Source: Osmia lignaria lignaria (Eukaryota; Arthropoda; Insecta; Hymenoptera; Megachilidae). From it: DNA of 64,000 nucleotides. The first letter of the stretch is position 1. Each line of letters begins with the position of its first letter. Location: NCBI RefSeq assembly GCF_051020975.1, contig NW_027478158.1, forward strand, positions 15,996,001 to 16,060,000, given 5' to 3'. Both the position numbers and the translations under genes were made by a program. This document shows positions 1 through 12,729 of this stretch, in pieces. The notes under the pieces are model-generated. The model made no database searches and was not told the DNA's origin. It saw only the letters and a list, made by a program, of their open reading frames with translations.

Positions 1-178
1 GGTGTTTCAGTATCTCTATTATGTTGGTGCGGCTTCGGAACTTTTAAATATCTTGATATATCTCGAGAACTACGCATCTGATCAAAAAATATCACACAAG
101 ATAAAAAGTAGGAAACTTAATTCTCTACAAAGAAGGTCTCTTAACATTTTGCCATAGCTCGCTTCGTTTCCGAGATAT
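1..178 (+). repeat. Partial satellite unit at left edge
   Basis: This is the 3' part of a unit, from about unit position 145 to the end. It carries tail A (t198, g211, a220), so the window opens inside the array. It reads GTGTTTCAGTATC where almost all other units read GTGTTTCTGTATC, a private change. Confidence 0.95.
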
Positions 179-2430
179 TTGCAGATTTATCTCAAGGGAA
201 GGGGTCTGACGGACATATTTCGAGATATTTCTTCTTCTGGTTGTTCTTCTTCTGCACAGCTAAGCTGGAAGTGGCATTTGCAGCTCGCAATTGTGCAGAG
301 TTATCTCAAAGAGAGGGGCCACGGTGTTTCTGTATCTCTATTATGTTGGTGCGGCTTCGGAACTTTTAAATATCTTGATATATCTCGAGAACTACGCATC
401 TGATCAAAAAATATCATAGAAGATAAAAAGTAGGAAACTTAATTCTCTACAAAAAAGGTCTCTTAACATTTTCCCATAGCTGGCATCGTTTCCGAGATAT
501 TTGCAGATTTAGCTCAAGGGAAGGGGCCTGACGGACATATCCGAGATATTTCTTCTTCTTGTCGTTCCTCTTCTGCACAGCTAAGCTGGAAGTGGCATTT
601 GCAGCTCGCAATAGTGCAGAGTTATCTCAAAGAAAGAGGCCACGGTGTTTCTGTACCTCTATTATGTTGGTGCAGCTTCGGAACTTTTAAATATCTTGAT
701 ATATCTCGAGAACTACGCATCTGATCAAAAAATATCATAGAACATAAAAAGTAGGAAACCTAATTTTCTACAAAAAAGGTCTCTTAACATTTTGCCGTAG
801 CTCGCTTCGTTTCCGAGATATTTGCAGATTTATCTCAAGGGAAGGGGCCTGACGGACACATTTCGAAATATTTCTTCTTCTTGTTGTCCTTCTTCTGCAC
901 AGCTAAGCTGGAAGTGGCATTTGCAGCTCGCAATAGTGCAGAGTTATCTCAAAGAAAGGGGCCACGGTGTTTCTGTATCTCTATTATGTTGGTGCGGCTT
1001 CGGAACTTTTAAATATCTCGATATATCTCGAAAACTACGCTTCTGATCAAAAAATATCAGAGAACGTAAATTGTAGGAAACATAATTCTCTACAAAAAAG
1101 GTCTCTTAACATTTTGCCATAGCTCGCTTCGTTTCCGAGATATTTGCAGATTTATCTCAAGGGAAGGGGCCTGACGGACATATTTCGAGATATTTCTCCT
1201 TCTTGCTGTTCTTCTTCTGCACAGCTAAGCTGGAACTGGCATTTGCAGCTCGCAATAGTGCAGAGTTATCTCAAAGAGAGGGGCCACGGTGTTTCTGTAT
1301 CTCTATTATGTTGGTGCGGCTTCGGAACTTTTAAATATCTTGATATATCTCGAGAACTACGCATCTGATCAAAAAATATCATAGAAGATAAAAAGTAGGA
1401 AACTTAATTCTCTACAAAAAAGGTCTCTTAACATTTTCCCATAGCTGGCATCGTTTCCGAGATATTTGCAGATTTAGCTCAAGGGAAGGGGCCTGACGGA
1501 CATATCCGAGATATTTCTTCTTCTTGTCGTTCCTCTTCTGCACAGCTAAGCTGGAAGTGGCATTTGCTGCTCGCAATAGTGCAGAGTTATCTCAAAGAAA
1601 GAGGCCACGGTGTTTCTGTACCTCTATTATGTTGGTGCAGCTTCGGAACTTTTAAATATCTTGATATATCTCGAGAACTACGCATCTGATCAAAAAATAT
1701 CATAGAACATAAAAAGTAGGAAACCTAATTTTCTACAAAAAAGGTCTCTTAACATTTTGCCGTAGCTCGCTTCGTTTCCGAGATATTTGCAGATTTATCT
1801 CAAGGGAAGGGGCCTGACGGACACATTTCGAAATATTTCTTCTTCTTGTTGTCCTTCTTCTGCACAGCTAAGCTGGAAGTGGCATTTGCAGCTCGCAATA
1901 GTGCAGAGTTATCTCAAAGAAAGGGGCCACGGTGTTTCTGTATCTCTATTATGTTGGTGCGGCTTCGGAACTTTTAAATATCTCGATATATCTCGAAAAC
2001 TACGCTTCTGATCAAAAAATATCAGAGAACGTAAATTGTAGGAAACATAATTCTCTACAAAAAAGGTCTCTTAACATTTTGTCATAGCTCGCTTCGTTTC
2101 CGAGATATTTGCAGATTTATCTCAAGGGAAGGGGCCTGACGGACATATTTCGAGATATTTCTCCTTCTTGCTGTTCTTCTTCTGCACAGCTAAGCTGGAA
2201 CTGGCATTTGCAGCTCGCAATAGTGCAGAGTTATCTCAAAGAGAGGGGCCACGGTGTTTCTGTATCTCTATTATGTTGGTGCGGCATCGGAACTTTTAAA
2301 TATCTTGATATATCTCGAGAACTACGCATCTGATCAAAAAATATCATAGAACATAAAAAGTAGGAAACTTAATTCTCTACAAAAAAGGTCTCCTAACATT
2401 TTGCCATAGCTCGCTTCGTTTCCGAGATAT
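179..2430 (+). repeat. Trimer higher-order repeat, period 965 bp
   Basis: Copy 1 is 179-1143 and copy 2 is 1144-2108; the unit at 2109 begins a third. The middle unit of each (501 and 1466) shares a TAG inside the open frame (ATTTAGCTC), the change TGGCATCG near its start, and a 1-bp loss giving CATATCCGAG. The third unit of each (822 and 1787) shares GGACACATTTCGAAATA and TGTCCTTC. The units at 1144 and 2109 share CTCCTTCTTGCTG and GGAACTGGC. These private markers in the same order show a duplicated trimer. The third copy loses similarity near 2340. Confidence 0.9.
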
Positions 2431-2752
2431 TTGCAGATTTATCTCAAGGGAAGGGGTCTGACGGACATATTTCGAGATATTTCTTCTTCTTGTTGTTCTT
2501 CTTCTGCACAGCTAAGCTCGAAGTGGCATTTGCAGCTCGCAATAGTGCAGAGTTATCTCAAAGAAAGAGGCCACGGTGTTTCTGTATCTCTATTATGTTG
2601 GTGCGGCTGCGGAACTTTTAAATATCTTGATATATCTTGAGAACTACGCATCTGATCAAAAAATATCATACAACATAAAAAGTAGGAAACTTAATTCTCT
2701 ACAAAAAAGGTCTCTTAACATTTTGCCATAGCTCGCTTCGTTTCCGAGATAT
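2431..2752 (+). repeat. Single unit between two trimer blocks
   Basis: A Q-class unit with private changes: AAGCTCGAAG in place of AAGCTGGAAG, GGCTGCGG in place of GGCTTCGG, and TATCTTGAGAAC, which stops the open frame early. Its tail reads CATACAACAT. It belongs clearly to neither the 965-bp nor the 963-bp trimer and marks the boundary between them. Confidence 0.8.
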
Positions 2753-5000
2753 TTGCAGATTTATCTCAAGGGAAGGGGCCTGACGGACATATTTCGAGAT
2801 ATTTCTTCTTCTTGTTGTTCTTCTTCTGCACAGCTAAACTGGAAGTGGCATTTCCAGCTCGCAATAGTGCAGAGTTATCTCAAAGAAAGGGGCCACGGTG
2901 TTTCTGTACCTCTATTATGTTGGTGCGCCTTCGGAACTTTTAAATATCTTGATATATCTCGAGAACTACGCATCTGATCAAAAAATATCATAGAACATAA
3001 AAAGTAGGAAACTTAATTCTCTACAAAAAAGGTATCTTAACATTTTGCCATAGCTCGCTTCGTTTCCGAGATATTTGCAGATTTATCTCAAGGGAAGGGG
3101 CCTGACGGACATATTTCGAGATATTTCTTCTTCTTGTTCTTCTTCTGCACAGCTAAGCTGGAAGTGGCATTTGCAGGTCGCAATAGTGCAGAGTTATCTC
3201 AAAGAAAGGGGCCACGGTGTTTCTGTATCTCTATTATGTTGGTGCGGCTTCGGAACTTTTAAATATCTCGATATATCTCGAAAACTACGCTTCTGATCAA
3301 AAAATATCAGAGAACGTAAATTGTAGGAAACATAATTCTCTACAAAAAAGGTCTCTTAACATTTTGCCATAGCTCGCTTCGTTTCCGAGATATTTGCAGA
3401 TTTATCTCAAGGGAAGGGGCCTGACGGACATATTTCGAGATATTTCTTCTTCTTGTTGTTCTTCTTCTGCACAGCTAAGCTGGAAGTTGCATTTGCAGCT
3501 CGCAATAGTGCAGAGTTATCTCAAAGAAAGGGGCCACGGTGTTTCTGTATCTCTATTATGTTGGGGCGGCTTCTGTACTTTTAAATATCTTGATATGTCT
3601 TGAGAACTACGCATCTGATCAAAAAATATCATAGAACATAAAAAGTAGGAAACTTAATTCTCTACAAAAAAGGTCTCTTAACATTTTGCCATAGCTCGCT
3701 TCGTTTCCGAGATATTTGCAGATTCAGCTCAAAGGAACGGGCCTGACGGACATATTTCGAGATATTTCTTCTTCTTGTTGTTCTTCTTCTGCACAGCTAA
3801 ACTGGAAGTGGCATTTCCAGCTCGCAATAGTGCAGAGTAATCTCAAAGAAAGGGGCCACGGTGTTTCTGTATCTCTATTATGTTGGTGCGGCTTCGGAAC
3901 TTTTAAATATCTTGATATATCTCGAGAACTACGCATCTGATCAAAAAATATCATAGAACATAAAAAGTAGGAAACTTAATTCTCTACAAAAAAGGTATCT
4001 TAACATTTTGCCATAGCTCGCTTCGTTTCCGAGATATTTGCAGATTTATCTCAAGGGAAGGGGCCTGACGGACATATTTCGAGATATTTCTTCTTCTTGT
4101 TCTTCTTCTGCACAGCTAAGCTGGAAGTGGCATTTGCAGGTCGCAATAGTTCAGAGTTATCTCAAAGAAAGGGGCCACGGTGTTTCTGTATCTCTATTAT
4201 GTTGGTGCGGCTTCGGAACTTTTAAATATCTCGATATATCTCGAAAACTACGCTTCTGATCAAAAAATATCAGAGAACGTAAATTGTAGGAAACATAATT
4301 CTCTACAAAAAAGGTCTCTTAACATTTTGCCATAGCTCGCTTCGTTTCCGAGATATTTGCAGATTTATCTCAAGGGAAGGGGCCTGACGGACATATTTCG
4401 AGATATTTCTTCTTCTTGTTGTTCTTCTTCTGCACAGCTAAGCTGGAAGTTGCATTTGCAGCTCGCAATAGTGCAGAGTTATCTCAAAGAAAGGGGCCAC
4501 TGTGTTTCTGTATCTCTATTATGTTGGGGCGGCTTCTGTACTTTTAAATATCTTGATATGTCTTGAGAACTACGCATCTGATCAAAAAATATCATAGAAC
4601 ATAAAAAGTAGGAAACTTAATTCTCTACAAAAAAGGTCTCTTAACATTTTGCCATAGCTCGCTTCGTTTCCTAGATATTTGCAGATGTATCTCAAGGGAA
4701 GGGGTCTGACGGACATATTTCGAGATATTTCTTCTTCTTGTTGTTCTTCTTCTGCACAGCTAAGCTGGAAGTGGCATTTGCAGCTCGCAATAGTGCAGAG
4801 TTATCTCAAAGAAAGGGGCCACGGTGTTTCTGTACCTCTATTATGTTGGTGCGCCTTCGGAACTTTTAAATATCTTGATATATCTCGAGAACTACGCATC
4901 TGATCAAAAAATATCATAGAACATAAAAAGTAGGAAACTTAATTCTCTACAAAAAAGGTATCTCAACATTTTGCCATAGCTCGCTTCGTTTCCGAGATAT
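2753..5000 (+). repeat. Trimer higher-order repeat, period 963 bp
   Basis: Copy 1 is 2753-3715, copy 2 is 3716-4678, and the unit at 4679 starts a third. The second unit (3075, 4038) is 319 bp because one triplet of the TTC tract is missing; it also has GCAGGTCGC. The third unit (3394, 4357) shares GAAGTTGCATTT, TTGGGGCGGCTTCTGTAC and GATATGTCTTGAG. The first units share GGTATCT in their tails (2753, 3716, 4679). The head of 3716 belongs to the CAGCTCAAAGGAAC subfamily, so it is probably a recombinant. Confidence 0.9.
3716..4037 (+). repeat. Unit of the CAGCTCAAAGGAAC subfamily
   Basis: This head variant replaces TTATCTCAAGGGAAGG at unit 9-24 and so destroys one of the TATCTC motifs. It occurs at 3716, 5323, 6290, 6934 and 9510, and in a GAGCTGG form at 14340 and 17560. 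The units at 3716, 5323 and 6290 also share AGAGTAATCTC. It is absent after about 17900, so this subfamily marks the left part of the array. Confidence 0.85.
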
Positions 5001-8000
5001 TTGCAGATTTATCTCAAGGGAAGGGGCCTGACGGACACATTTCGAAATATTTCTTCTTCTTGTTGTTCTTCTTCTGCACAGCTAAGCTGGAAGTGGCATT
5101 TGCAGCTCGCAATAGTGCAGAGTTATCTCAAAGAAAGGGGCCACGGTGTTTCTGTATCTCTATTATGTTGGTGCGGCTTCGGAACATTTAAATATCTCGA
5201 TATATCTCGAAAACTACGCTTCTGATCAAAAAATATCAGAGAACATAAAAAGTAGGAAACTTAATTCTCTACAAAAAAGGTCTCTTAACATTTTGCCATA
5301 GCTCGCTTCGTTTCCGAGATATTTGCAGATTCAGCTCAAAGGAACGGGCCTGACGGACATATTTCGAGATATTTCTTCTTCTTGTTGTTCTTCTTCTGCA
5401 CAGCTAAACTGGAAGTGGCATTTCCAGCTCGCAATAGTGCAGAGTAATCTCAAAGAAAGGGGCCACGGTGTTTCTGTATCTCTATTATGTTGGTGCGGCT
5501 TCGGAACTTTTAAATATCTTGATATATCTCGAGAACTACGCATCTGATCAAAAAATATCATAGAACATAAAAAGTAGGAAACTTAATTCTCTACAAAAAA
5601 GGTCTCTTAACATTTTGCCATAGCTCGCTTCGTTTCCGAGATATTTGCAGATTTATCTCAAGGGAAGGGGCCTGACGGACATATTTCGAGATATTTCTTC
5701 TTCTTGTTGTTCTTCTTCTGCACAGCTAAGCTGGAAGTGGCCTTTACAGCTCGCAATAGTGCAGGGTTATCTCAAAGAAAGGGGCCACGGTGTTTCTGTA
5801 TCTCTATTATGTTGGTGCGCCTTCGGAACTTTTAAATATCTTGATATATCTCGAGAACTACGCATCTGATCAAAAAATATCATGGAACATAAAAAGTAGG
5901 AAACTTAATTCTCTACAAAAAAGGTCTCTTAACATTTTGCCATCGCTCGCTTCGTTTCCGAGATATTTGCAGATTTATCTCAAGGGAAGGGGCCTGACGG
6001 ACATATTTCGAGATATTTCTTCTTCTTGTTGTTCTTGATTCTGCACAGCTAAGCTGGAAGTGGCATTTACAGCTCGCAATAGTGCAGAGTTATCTCAAAG
6101 AAAGGGGCCACGGTGTTTCTGTATCTCTATTATGTTGGTGCGGCTTCGGAACTTTTAAATATCTCGATATATCTCGAAAACTACGCTTCTGATCAAAAAA
6201 TATCATAGAACATAAATTGTAGGAAACATAATTCTCTACAAAAAACGTCTCTTAACATTTTGCCATAACTCGCTTCGTTTCCGAGATATTTGCAGATTCA
6301 GCTCAAAGGAACGGGCCTGACGGACATATTTCGAGATATTTCTTCTTCTTGTTGTTCTTCTTCTGCACAGCTAAACTGGAAGTGGCATTTCCAGCTCGCA
6401 ATAGTGCAGAGTAATCTCAAAGAAAGGGGCCACGGTGTTTCTGTATCTCTATTATGTTGGTGCGGCTTCGGAACTTTTAAATATCTCGATATATCTTGAT
6501 AACTACGCTTCTGATCAAAAAATATCATAGAACGTAAATTGTAGGAAACATAATTCTCTACAAAAAAGGTCTCTCAACATTTTGCCATAGCTCGCTTCGT
6601 TTGCGAGATATTTGCAGATATATCTCAAGGGAAGGGGCCTGACGGACATATTTCGAGATATTTCTTCTTCTTGTTGTTCTTCTTCTGCACAGCTAAGCTG
6701 GAAGTGGCATTTGCGGCTCGCACTAGTGCAGAGTTATCTCAAAGAAAGGGGCCACGGTGTTTCTGTATCTCTATTATGTTGGTGCGGCTTCGGAACTTTT
6801 AAATATCTCGATATATCTCGAAAACTACGCTTCTGATCAAAAAATATCATAGAACCTAAATTGTAGGAAACATAATTCTCTACAAAAAACGTCTCATAAC
6901 ATTTTGCCATAGCTCGCTTCGTTTCCGAGATATTTGCAGATTCAGCTCAAAGGAACGGGCCTGATGGACATATTTCGAGATATTTCTTCTTCTTGTTGTT
7001 CTTCTTCTGCACAGCTAAGCTGGAAGTGGCATTTGCAGCTCGCAATAGTGCAGAGTTATCTCAAAGAAAGGGGCCACGGTGTTTCTGTATCTCTATTATG
7101 TTGGTGCGGCTTCGGAACTTTTAAATATCTTGATATATCTCGAGAACTGCGCATCTGATCAAAAAATATCATAGAACATAAAAAGTAGGAAACTTAATTC
7201 TCTACAAAAAAGGTCTCTTAACATTTTGCCATAGCTCGCTTCGTTTCCGAGATATTTGCAGATTTATCTCAAGGGAAGGGGCCTGACGGACATATTTCGA
7301 GATATTTCTTCTTCTTGTTGTTCTTCTTCTGCACAGCTAAACTGGAAGTGGCATTTCCAGCTCGCAATAGTGCAGAGTTATCTCAAAGAAAGGGGCCACG
7401 GTGTTTCTGTGTCTCTATTATGTTGGTGCGGCTTCGGAACTTTTAAATATCTTGATATATCTCGAGAACTACGCATCTGATCAAAAAATATCATAGAACA
7501 TAAAAAGTAGGAAACTTAATTCTCTACAAATAAAGTCTCTTAACATTTTGCCATAGCTCGCTTCGTTTCCGAGATATTCGCAGATTTATCTCAAGGGAAG
7601 GGGCCTGACGGACATATTTCGAGATATTTCTTCTTCTTGTTGTTCTTCTTCTGCACAGCTAAGCTGGAAGTGGCATTTGCGGCTCGCACTAGTGCAGAGT
7701 TATCTCAAAGAAAGGGGCCACGGTGTTTCTGTATCTCTATTATGTTGGTGCGGCTTCGGAACTTTTAAGTATCTCGATATATCTCGAAAACTACGCTTCT
7801 GATCAAAAAATATCATAGAACATAAACTGTAGGAAACATAATTCTCTACAAAAAAGGTCTCTTAACATTTTGCCATAGCTCGCTTCGTTTCCGAGATATT
7901 TGCAGATATATCTCAAGGGAAGGGGCCTGACGGACATATTTCGAGATATTTCTTCTTCTTGTTGTTCTTCTTCTGCACAGCTAAGCTGGAAGTGGCATTT

Positions 8001-11000
8001 GCAGCTCGCAATAGTGCAGAGTTATCTCAAAGAAAGGGGCCACGGTGTTTCTGTATCTCTATTATGTTGGTGCGGCTTCGAAACTTTTAAATATCTCGAT
8101 ATATCTCGAAAACTACGCTTCTGATCAAAAAATATCATAGAACATAAAAAGTAGGACACTTAATTCTCTACAAATAAAGTCTCTTAACATTTTGCCATAG
8201 CGCGCTTCGTTTCCGAGATATTTGCAGATTTATCTCAAGGGAAGGGGCCTGACGGACATATTTCGAGATATTTCTTCTTCTTGTTGTTCTTCTTCTGCAC
8301 AGCTAAGCTGGAAGTGGCATTTGCGGCTCGCACTAGTGCAGAGTTATCTCAAAGAGAGGGGCCACGGTGTTTCTGTATCTCTATTATGTTGGTGCGGCTT
8401 CGGAACTTTTAAATATCTTGATATATCTCGAGAACTGCACATCTGATCAAAAAATATCATAGAACATAAAAAGTAGGAAACTTAATTCTCTACAAAAAAG
8501 GTCTCTTAACATTTTGCCATAGCTCGCTTCGTTTCCGAGATATTTGCAGATTTATCTCAAGGGAAGGGGCCTAACGGACATATTTCGAGATATTTTTGCT
8601 TCTTGTTGTTCTTCTTCTGCACAGCTAAACTGGAAGTGGCATTTCCAGCTCGCAATAGTGCAGAGTTATCTCAAAGAGAGGGGCCACGGTGTTTCTGTAT
8701 CTCTATTATGTTGGTGCGGCTTCGGAACTTTTAAATATCTTGATATATCTCGAGAACTACGCATCTGATCAAAAAATATCATAGAAGATAAAAAGTAGGA
8801 AACTTAATTCTCTACAAAAAAGGTCTCTTAACATTTTGCCATAGCTCGCTTCGTTTCCGAGATATTTGCAGATTTATCTCAAGGGAAGGGGCCTGACGGA
8901 CATATTTCGAGATATTTCTTCTTCTTGTTGTTCTTCTTCTGCACAGCTAAGCTGGAAGTGGCATTTGCGGCTCGCACTAGTGCAGAGTTATCTCAAAGAA
9001 AGGGGCCACGGTGTTTCTGTATCTCTATTATGTTGGTGCGGCTTCGGAACTTTTAAATATCTCGATATATTTCGAAAACTACGCTTCTGATCAAAAAATA
9101 TCATAGAACATAAATCGTAGGAAACATAATTCTCTACAAAAAAGGTCGCTTAACATTTTGCCATAGCTCGCTTCGTTTCCGAGATATTTGCAGATATATC
9201 TCAAGGGAAGGGGCCTGACGGACATATTTCGAGATATTTCTTCTTCTTGTTGTTCTTCTTCTGCACAGCTAAGCTGGAAGTGGCATTTGCGGCTCGCACT
9301 AGTGCACAGTTATCTCAAAGAAAGGGGCCACGGTGTTTCTGTATCTCAATTATGTTGGTGCGGCTTCGGAACTTTTAAATATCTCGATATATCTCGAAAA
9401 CTACGCTTCTGATCAAAAAATATCATAGAGCGTAAATTGTAGGAAACATAATTCTCTACAAAAAACGTCTCTTATCATTTTGCCATAGCTCGCTTCGTTT
9501 CCGAGATATTTGCAGATTCAGCTCAAAGGAACTGGCCTGACGGACATATTTCGAGATATTTCTTCTTCTTGTTGTTCTTCCTCTGCACAGCTAAGCTGGA
9601 AGTGGCATTTGCAGCTCGCAATAGTGCAGAGTTATCTCACAGAAAGGGGCCACGGTGTTTCTGTATCTCTATTATGTTGGTGCGGCTTCTGAACTTTTAA
9701 ATATCTTGATATATCTCGAGAACTAAGCATCTGATCAAAAAATATCATAGAACATAAAAAGTAGGAAACTTAATTCTCTACAAAAAAGGTCTCTTAACAT
9801 TTTGCCATAGCTCGCTTCGTTTCCGAGATATTTGCATATTTATCTCAAGGGAAGGGGCCTGACGGACATATTTCGAGATATTTCTTCTTCTTGTTGTTCT
9901 TCTTCTGCACAGCTAAGCTGGAAGTGGCATTTGCGGCTCGCACTAGTGCAGAGTTATCTCAAGGAAAGGGGCCACGGTGTTTCTGTATCTCTATTATGTT
10001 GGTGCGGCTTCGGAACTTTTAAATATCTTGATATATCTCGGGAACTACGCATCTGATCAAAAAATATCATAGAACATAAAAAGTAGGAAACATAATTCTC
10101 TACAAAAAAGGTCTCTTAACATTTTGCCATAGCTCGCTTCGTTTCCGAGATATTTGCAGATTTATCTCAAGGGAAGGGGCCTGACGGACATGTTTCGAGA
10201 TATTTCTTCTTCTTGTTGTTCTTCTTCTGCACAGCTAAACTGGAAGTGGCATTTCCAGCTCGCAATAGTGCCGAGTTATCTCAAAGAAAGGGGCCACGGT
10301 GTTTCTGTATCTCTATTATGTTGGTGCGGCTTCGGAACTTTTAAATATCTTGATATATCTCGAGAACTACGCATCTGATCAAAAAATATCATTGAACATG
10401 AAAAGTAGGAAACTTAATTCTCTACAAAAAAGGTGTCTTAACATTTTGCCATAGCTCTCTTCGTTTCCGAGATATTTGCAGATTTATCTCAAGGGAAGGG
10501 GCCTGACGGACATATTTCGAGATATTTCTTCTTCTTGTTGTTCTTCTTCTGCACAGCTAAGCTGGAAGTGGCATTTGCAGCTCGCAAGAGTGCAGAGTTA
10601 TCTCAAAGAAAGGGGCCACGGTGTTTCTGTATCTCTATTATGTTGGTGCGGCTTCGGAACTTTTAAATATCTTGATATATCTCGAGAACTACGCATCTGA
10701 TCAAAAAATATGATAGAACATAAAAAGTAGGAAACTTAATTCTCTACAAAAAAGGTCTCTTAACATTTTGCCATAGCTCGCTTCGTTTCCGAGATATTTG
10801 CAGATTTATCTCAAGGGAAGGGGCCTGTCGGACAGATTTCGAGATATTTCTTCTTCTTGTTGTTCTTCTTCTGCACAGCTAAGCTGGAAGTGACATTTGC
10901 AGCTCGCAATAGTGCAGAGTTATCTCAAAGAAAGGGGCCACGGTGTTTCTGTATCTCTATTATGTTGGTGCGGCTTCGGAACTTTTAAATATCTTGATAT

Positions 11001-12729
11001 ATCTCGAGAACTACGCATCTGATCAAAAAATATCATGGAACATAAAAAGTAGGAAACCTAATTCCCTACAAAAAAGGTCTCTTAACATTTGGCCATAGCT
11101 CGCTTCGTTTCCGAGATATTTGCAAATTTATCTCAAGGGAAGGGGCCTGACGGACATATTTCGAGATATTTCTTCTTCTTGTTGTTCTTCTTCTGCACAG
11201 CTAAGCTGGAAGTGGCATTTACAGCTCGCAATAGTGCAGAGTTATCTCAAAGAAAGGGGCCACGATGTTTCTGTATCTCTATTATGTTGGTGCGGCTTCG
11301 GAACTTTTAAATATCTTGATATATCTCGAGAACTACGCATCTGATAAAAAAATATCATAGAACATAAAAAGTAGGAAACTTAATTCTCTACAAAAAAGGT
11401 CTCTTAACATTTTGCCATAGCTCGCTTCGTTTCCGAGATATTTGCAGATTTATCTCAAGGGAAGGGGCCTGACGGACATATTTCGAGATATTTCTTCTTC
11501 TTGTTGTTCTTCTTCTGCACAGCTAAGCTGGAAGTGGCATTTGCGGCTCGCACTAGTGCACAGTTATCTCAAAGAAAGGGGCCACGGTGTTTCTGTATCT
11601 CTATTATGTTGGTGCGGCTTCGGAACTTTTAAATATCTCGATATATCTCGAAAACTACGCTTCTGATCAAAAAATATCATAGAACATAAATTGTAGGAAA
11701 CATAATTCTCTACAAAAAAGGTCTCTTAACATTTTGCCATAGCTCGCTTCGTTTCCGAGATATTTGCAGGTTTATCTCAAGGGAAGGGGCCTAACGGACA
11801 TATTTCGAGATATTTCTTCTTCTTGTTGTTCTTCTTCTGCACAGCTAAACTGGAAGTGGCATTTGCAGCTCGCAATAGTGCAGAGTTATCTCAAAGAAAG
11901 GGGCCACGGTGTTTCTGTATCTCTATTATGTTGGTGCGGCTTCGGAACTTTTAAATATCTCGATATATCTCGAAAACTACGCTTCTGATCAAAAAATATC
12001 ATAGAACATAAATTGTAGGAAACATAATTCTCTACAAAAAAGGTCTCTTAACATTTTGCCATAGCTCGCTTCGTTTCCGAGATATTTGCAGATATATCTC
12101 AAGGGAAGGGTCCTGACGGACATATTTCGAGATATTTCTTCTTCTTGTTGTTCTTCTTCTGCACAGCTAAGCTGAAAGTGGCATTTACAGCTCGCAATAG
12201 TGCAAAGTTATCTCAAAGAAAGGGGCCACGGTGTTTCTGTATCTCTATTATGTTGGTGCGGCTTCGGAACTTTTAAATATCTCGATATATCTCGAAAACT
12301 ACGCATCTGATCAAAAAATATCATACAACATAAAAAGTAGGAAACTTAATTCTCTACAAAAAAGGTCTCTTAACATTTTGCCATAGCTCGCTTCCTTTCC
12401 GAGATATTTGCAGATTTATCTCAAGGGAAGGGGCCTGACGGACATATTTCGAGATATTTCTTCTTCTTGTTGTTCTTCTTCTGCACAGCTAAGCTGGAAG
12501 TGGCATTTGCAGCTCGCTATAGTGCAGAGTTATCTCAAAGAAAGGGGCCACGGTGTTTCTGTATCTCTATTATGTTGGTGCGGCTTCGGAACTTTTAAAT
12601 ATCTTGATATATCTCGAGAACTACGCATCTGATCAAAAAATATCATAGAACATAAAAAGTAGGAAACTTAATTCTCTACAAAAACGGTCTCTTAACATTT
12701 TGCCATAGCTCGCTTCGTTTCCGAGATAT
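5001..12729 (+). repeat. Mixed satellite units without a long clear period
   Basis: About 24 units of Q, F and R classes with either tail, each carrying more private changes than units further right. R-class units (a104g, a112c) first appear at 6612 and become common. The unit at 5967 has a 1-bp insertion (TTCTTGATTCTG) and has lost the TAG before the TTG. The unit at 7578 starts TTCGCAG, and the one at 10798 has CCTGTCGGACAG. A four-unit step links 11442-12729 with 12730 onward. Nothing other than satellite is present. Confidence 0.9.
12086..12407 (+). repeat. First K-class unit (internal TGA)
   Basis: K class means g90a, g102a and g120a. The first of these turns TGG into TGA and ends the open frame at codon 30. 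Twenty-four such units are present: starts 12086, 15950, 19170, 22068, 24966, 29796, 31406, 33982, 37201, 40420, 41708, 42996, 44606, 47504, 49436, 50724, 51690, 53300, 53622, 54266, 55232, 56198, 60383 and 61671. Most also carry t9a, which lengthens an inverted repeat at the unit start. Confidence 0.88.

Noticed and set aside
5790..6038. An 82-codon ATG frame that crosses a unit junction
   Set aside because: It exists because two usual TAG stops changed to TGG and TCG in these units; the product is a chance join of two satellite frames.
3724..6528. Minus-strand open frames of 71-76 codons (3724-3954, 5331-5561, 6298-6528, also near 14353 and 17573)
   Set aside because: They appear only where satellite variants remove a stop on the other strand, and have no independent support.
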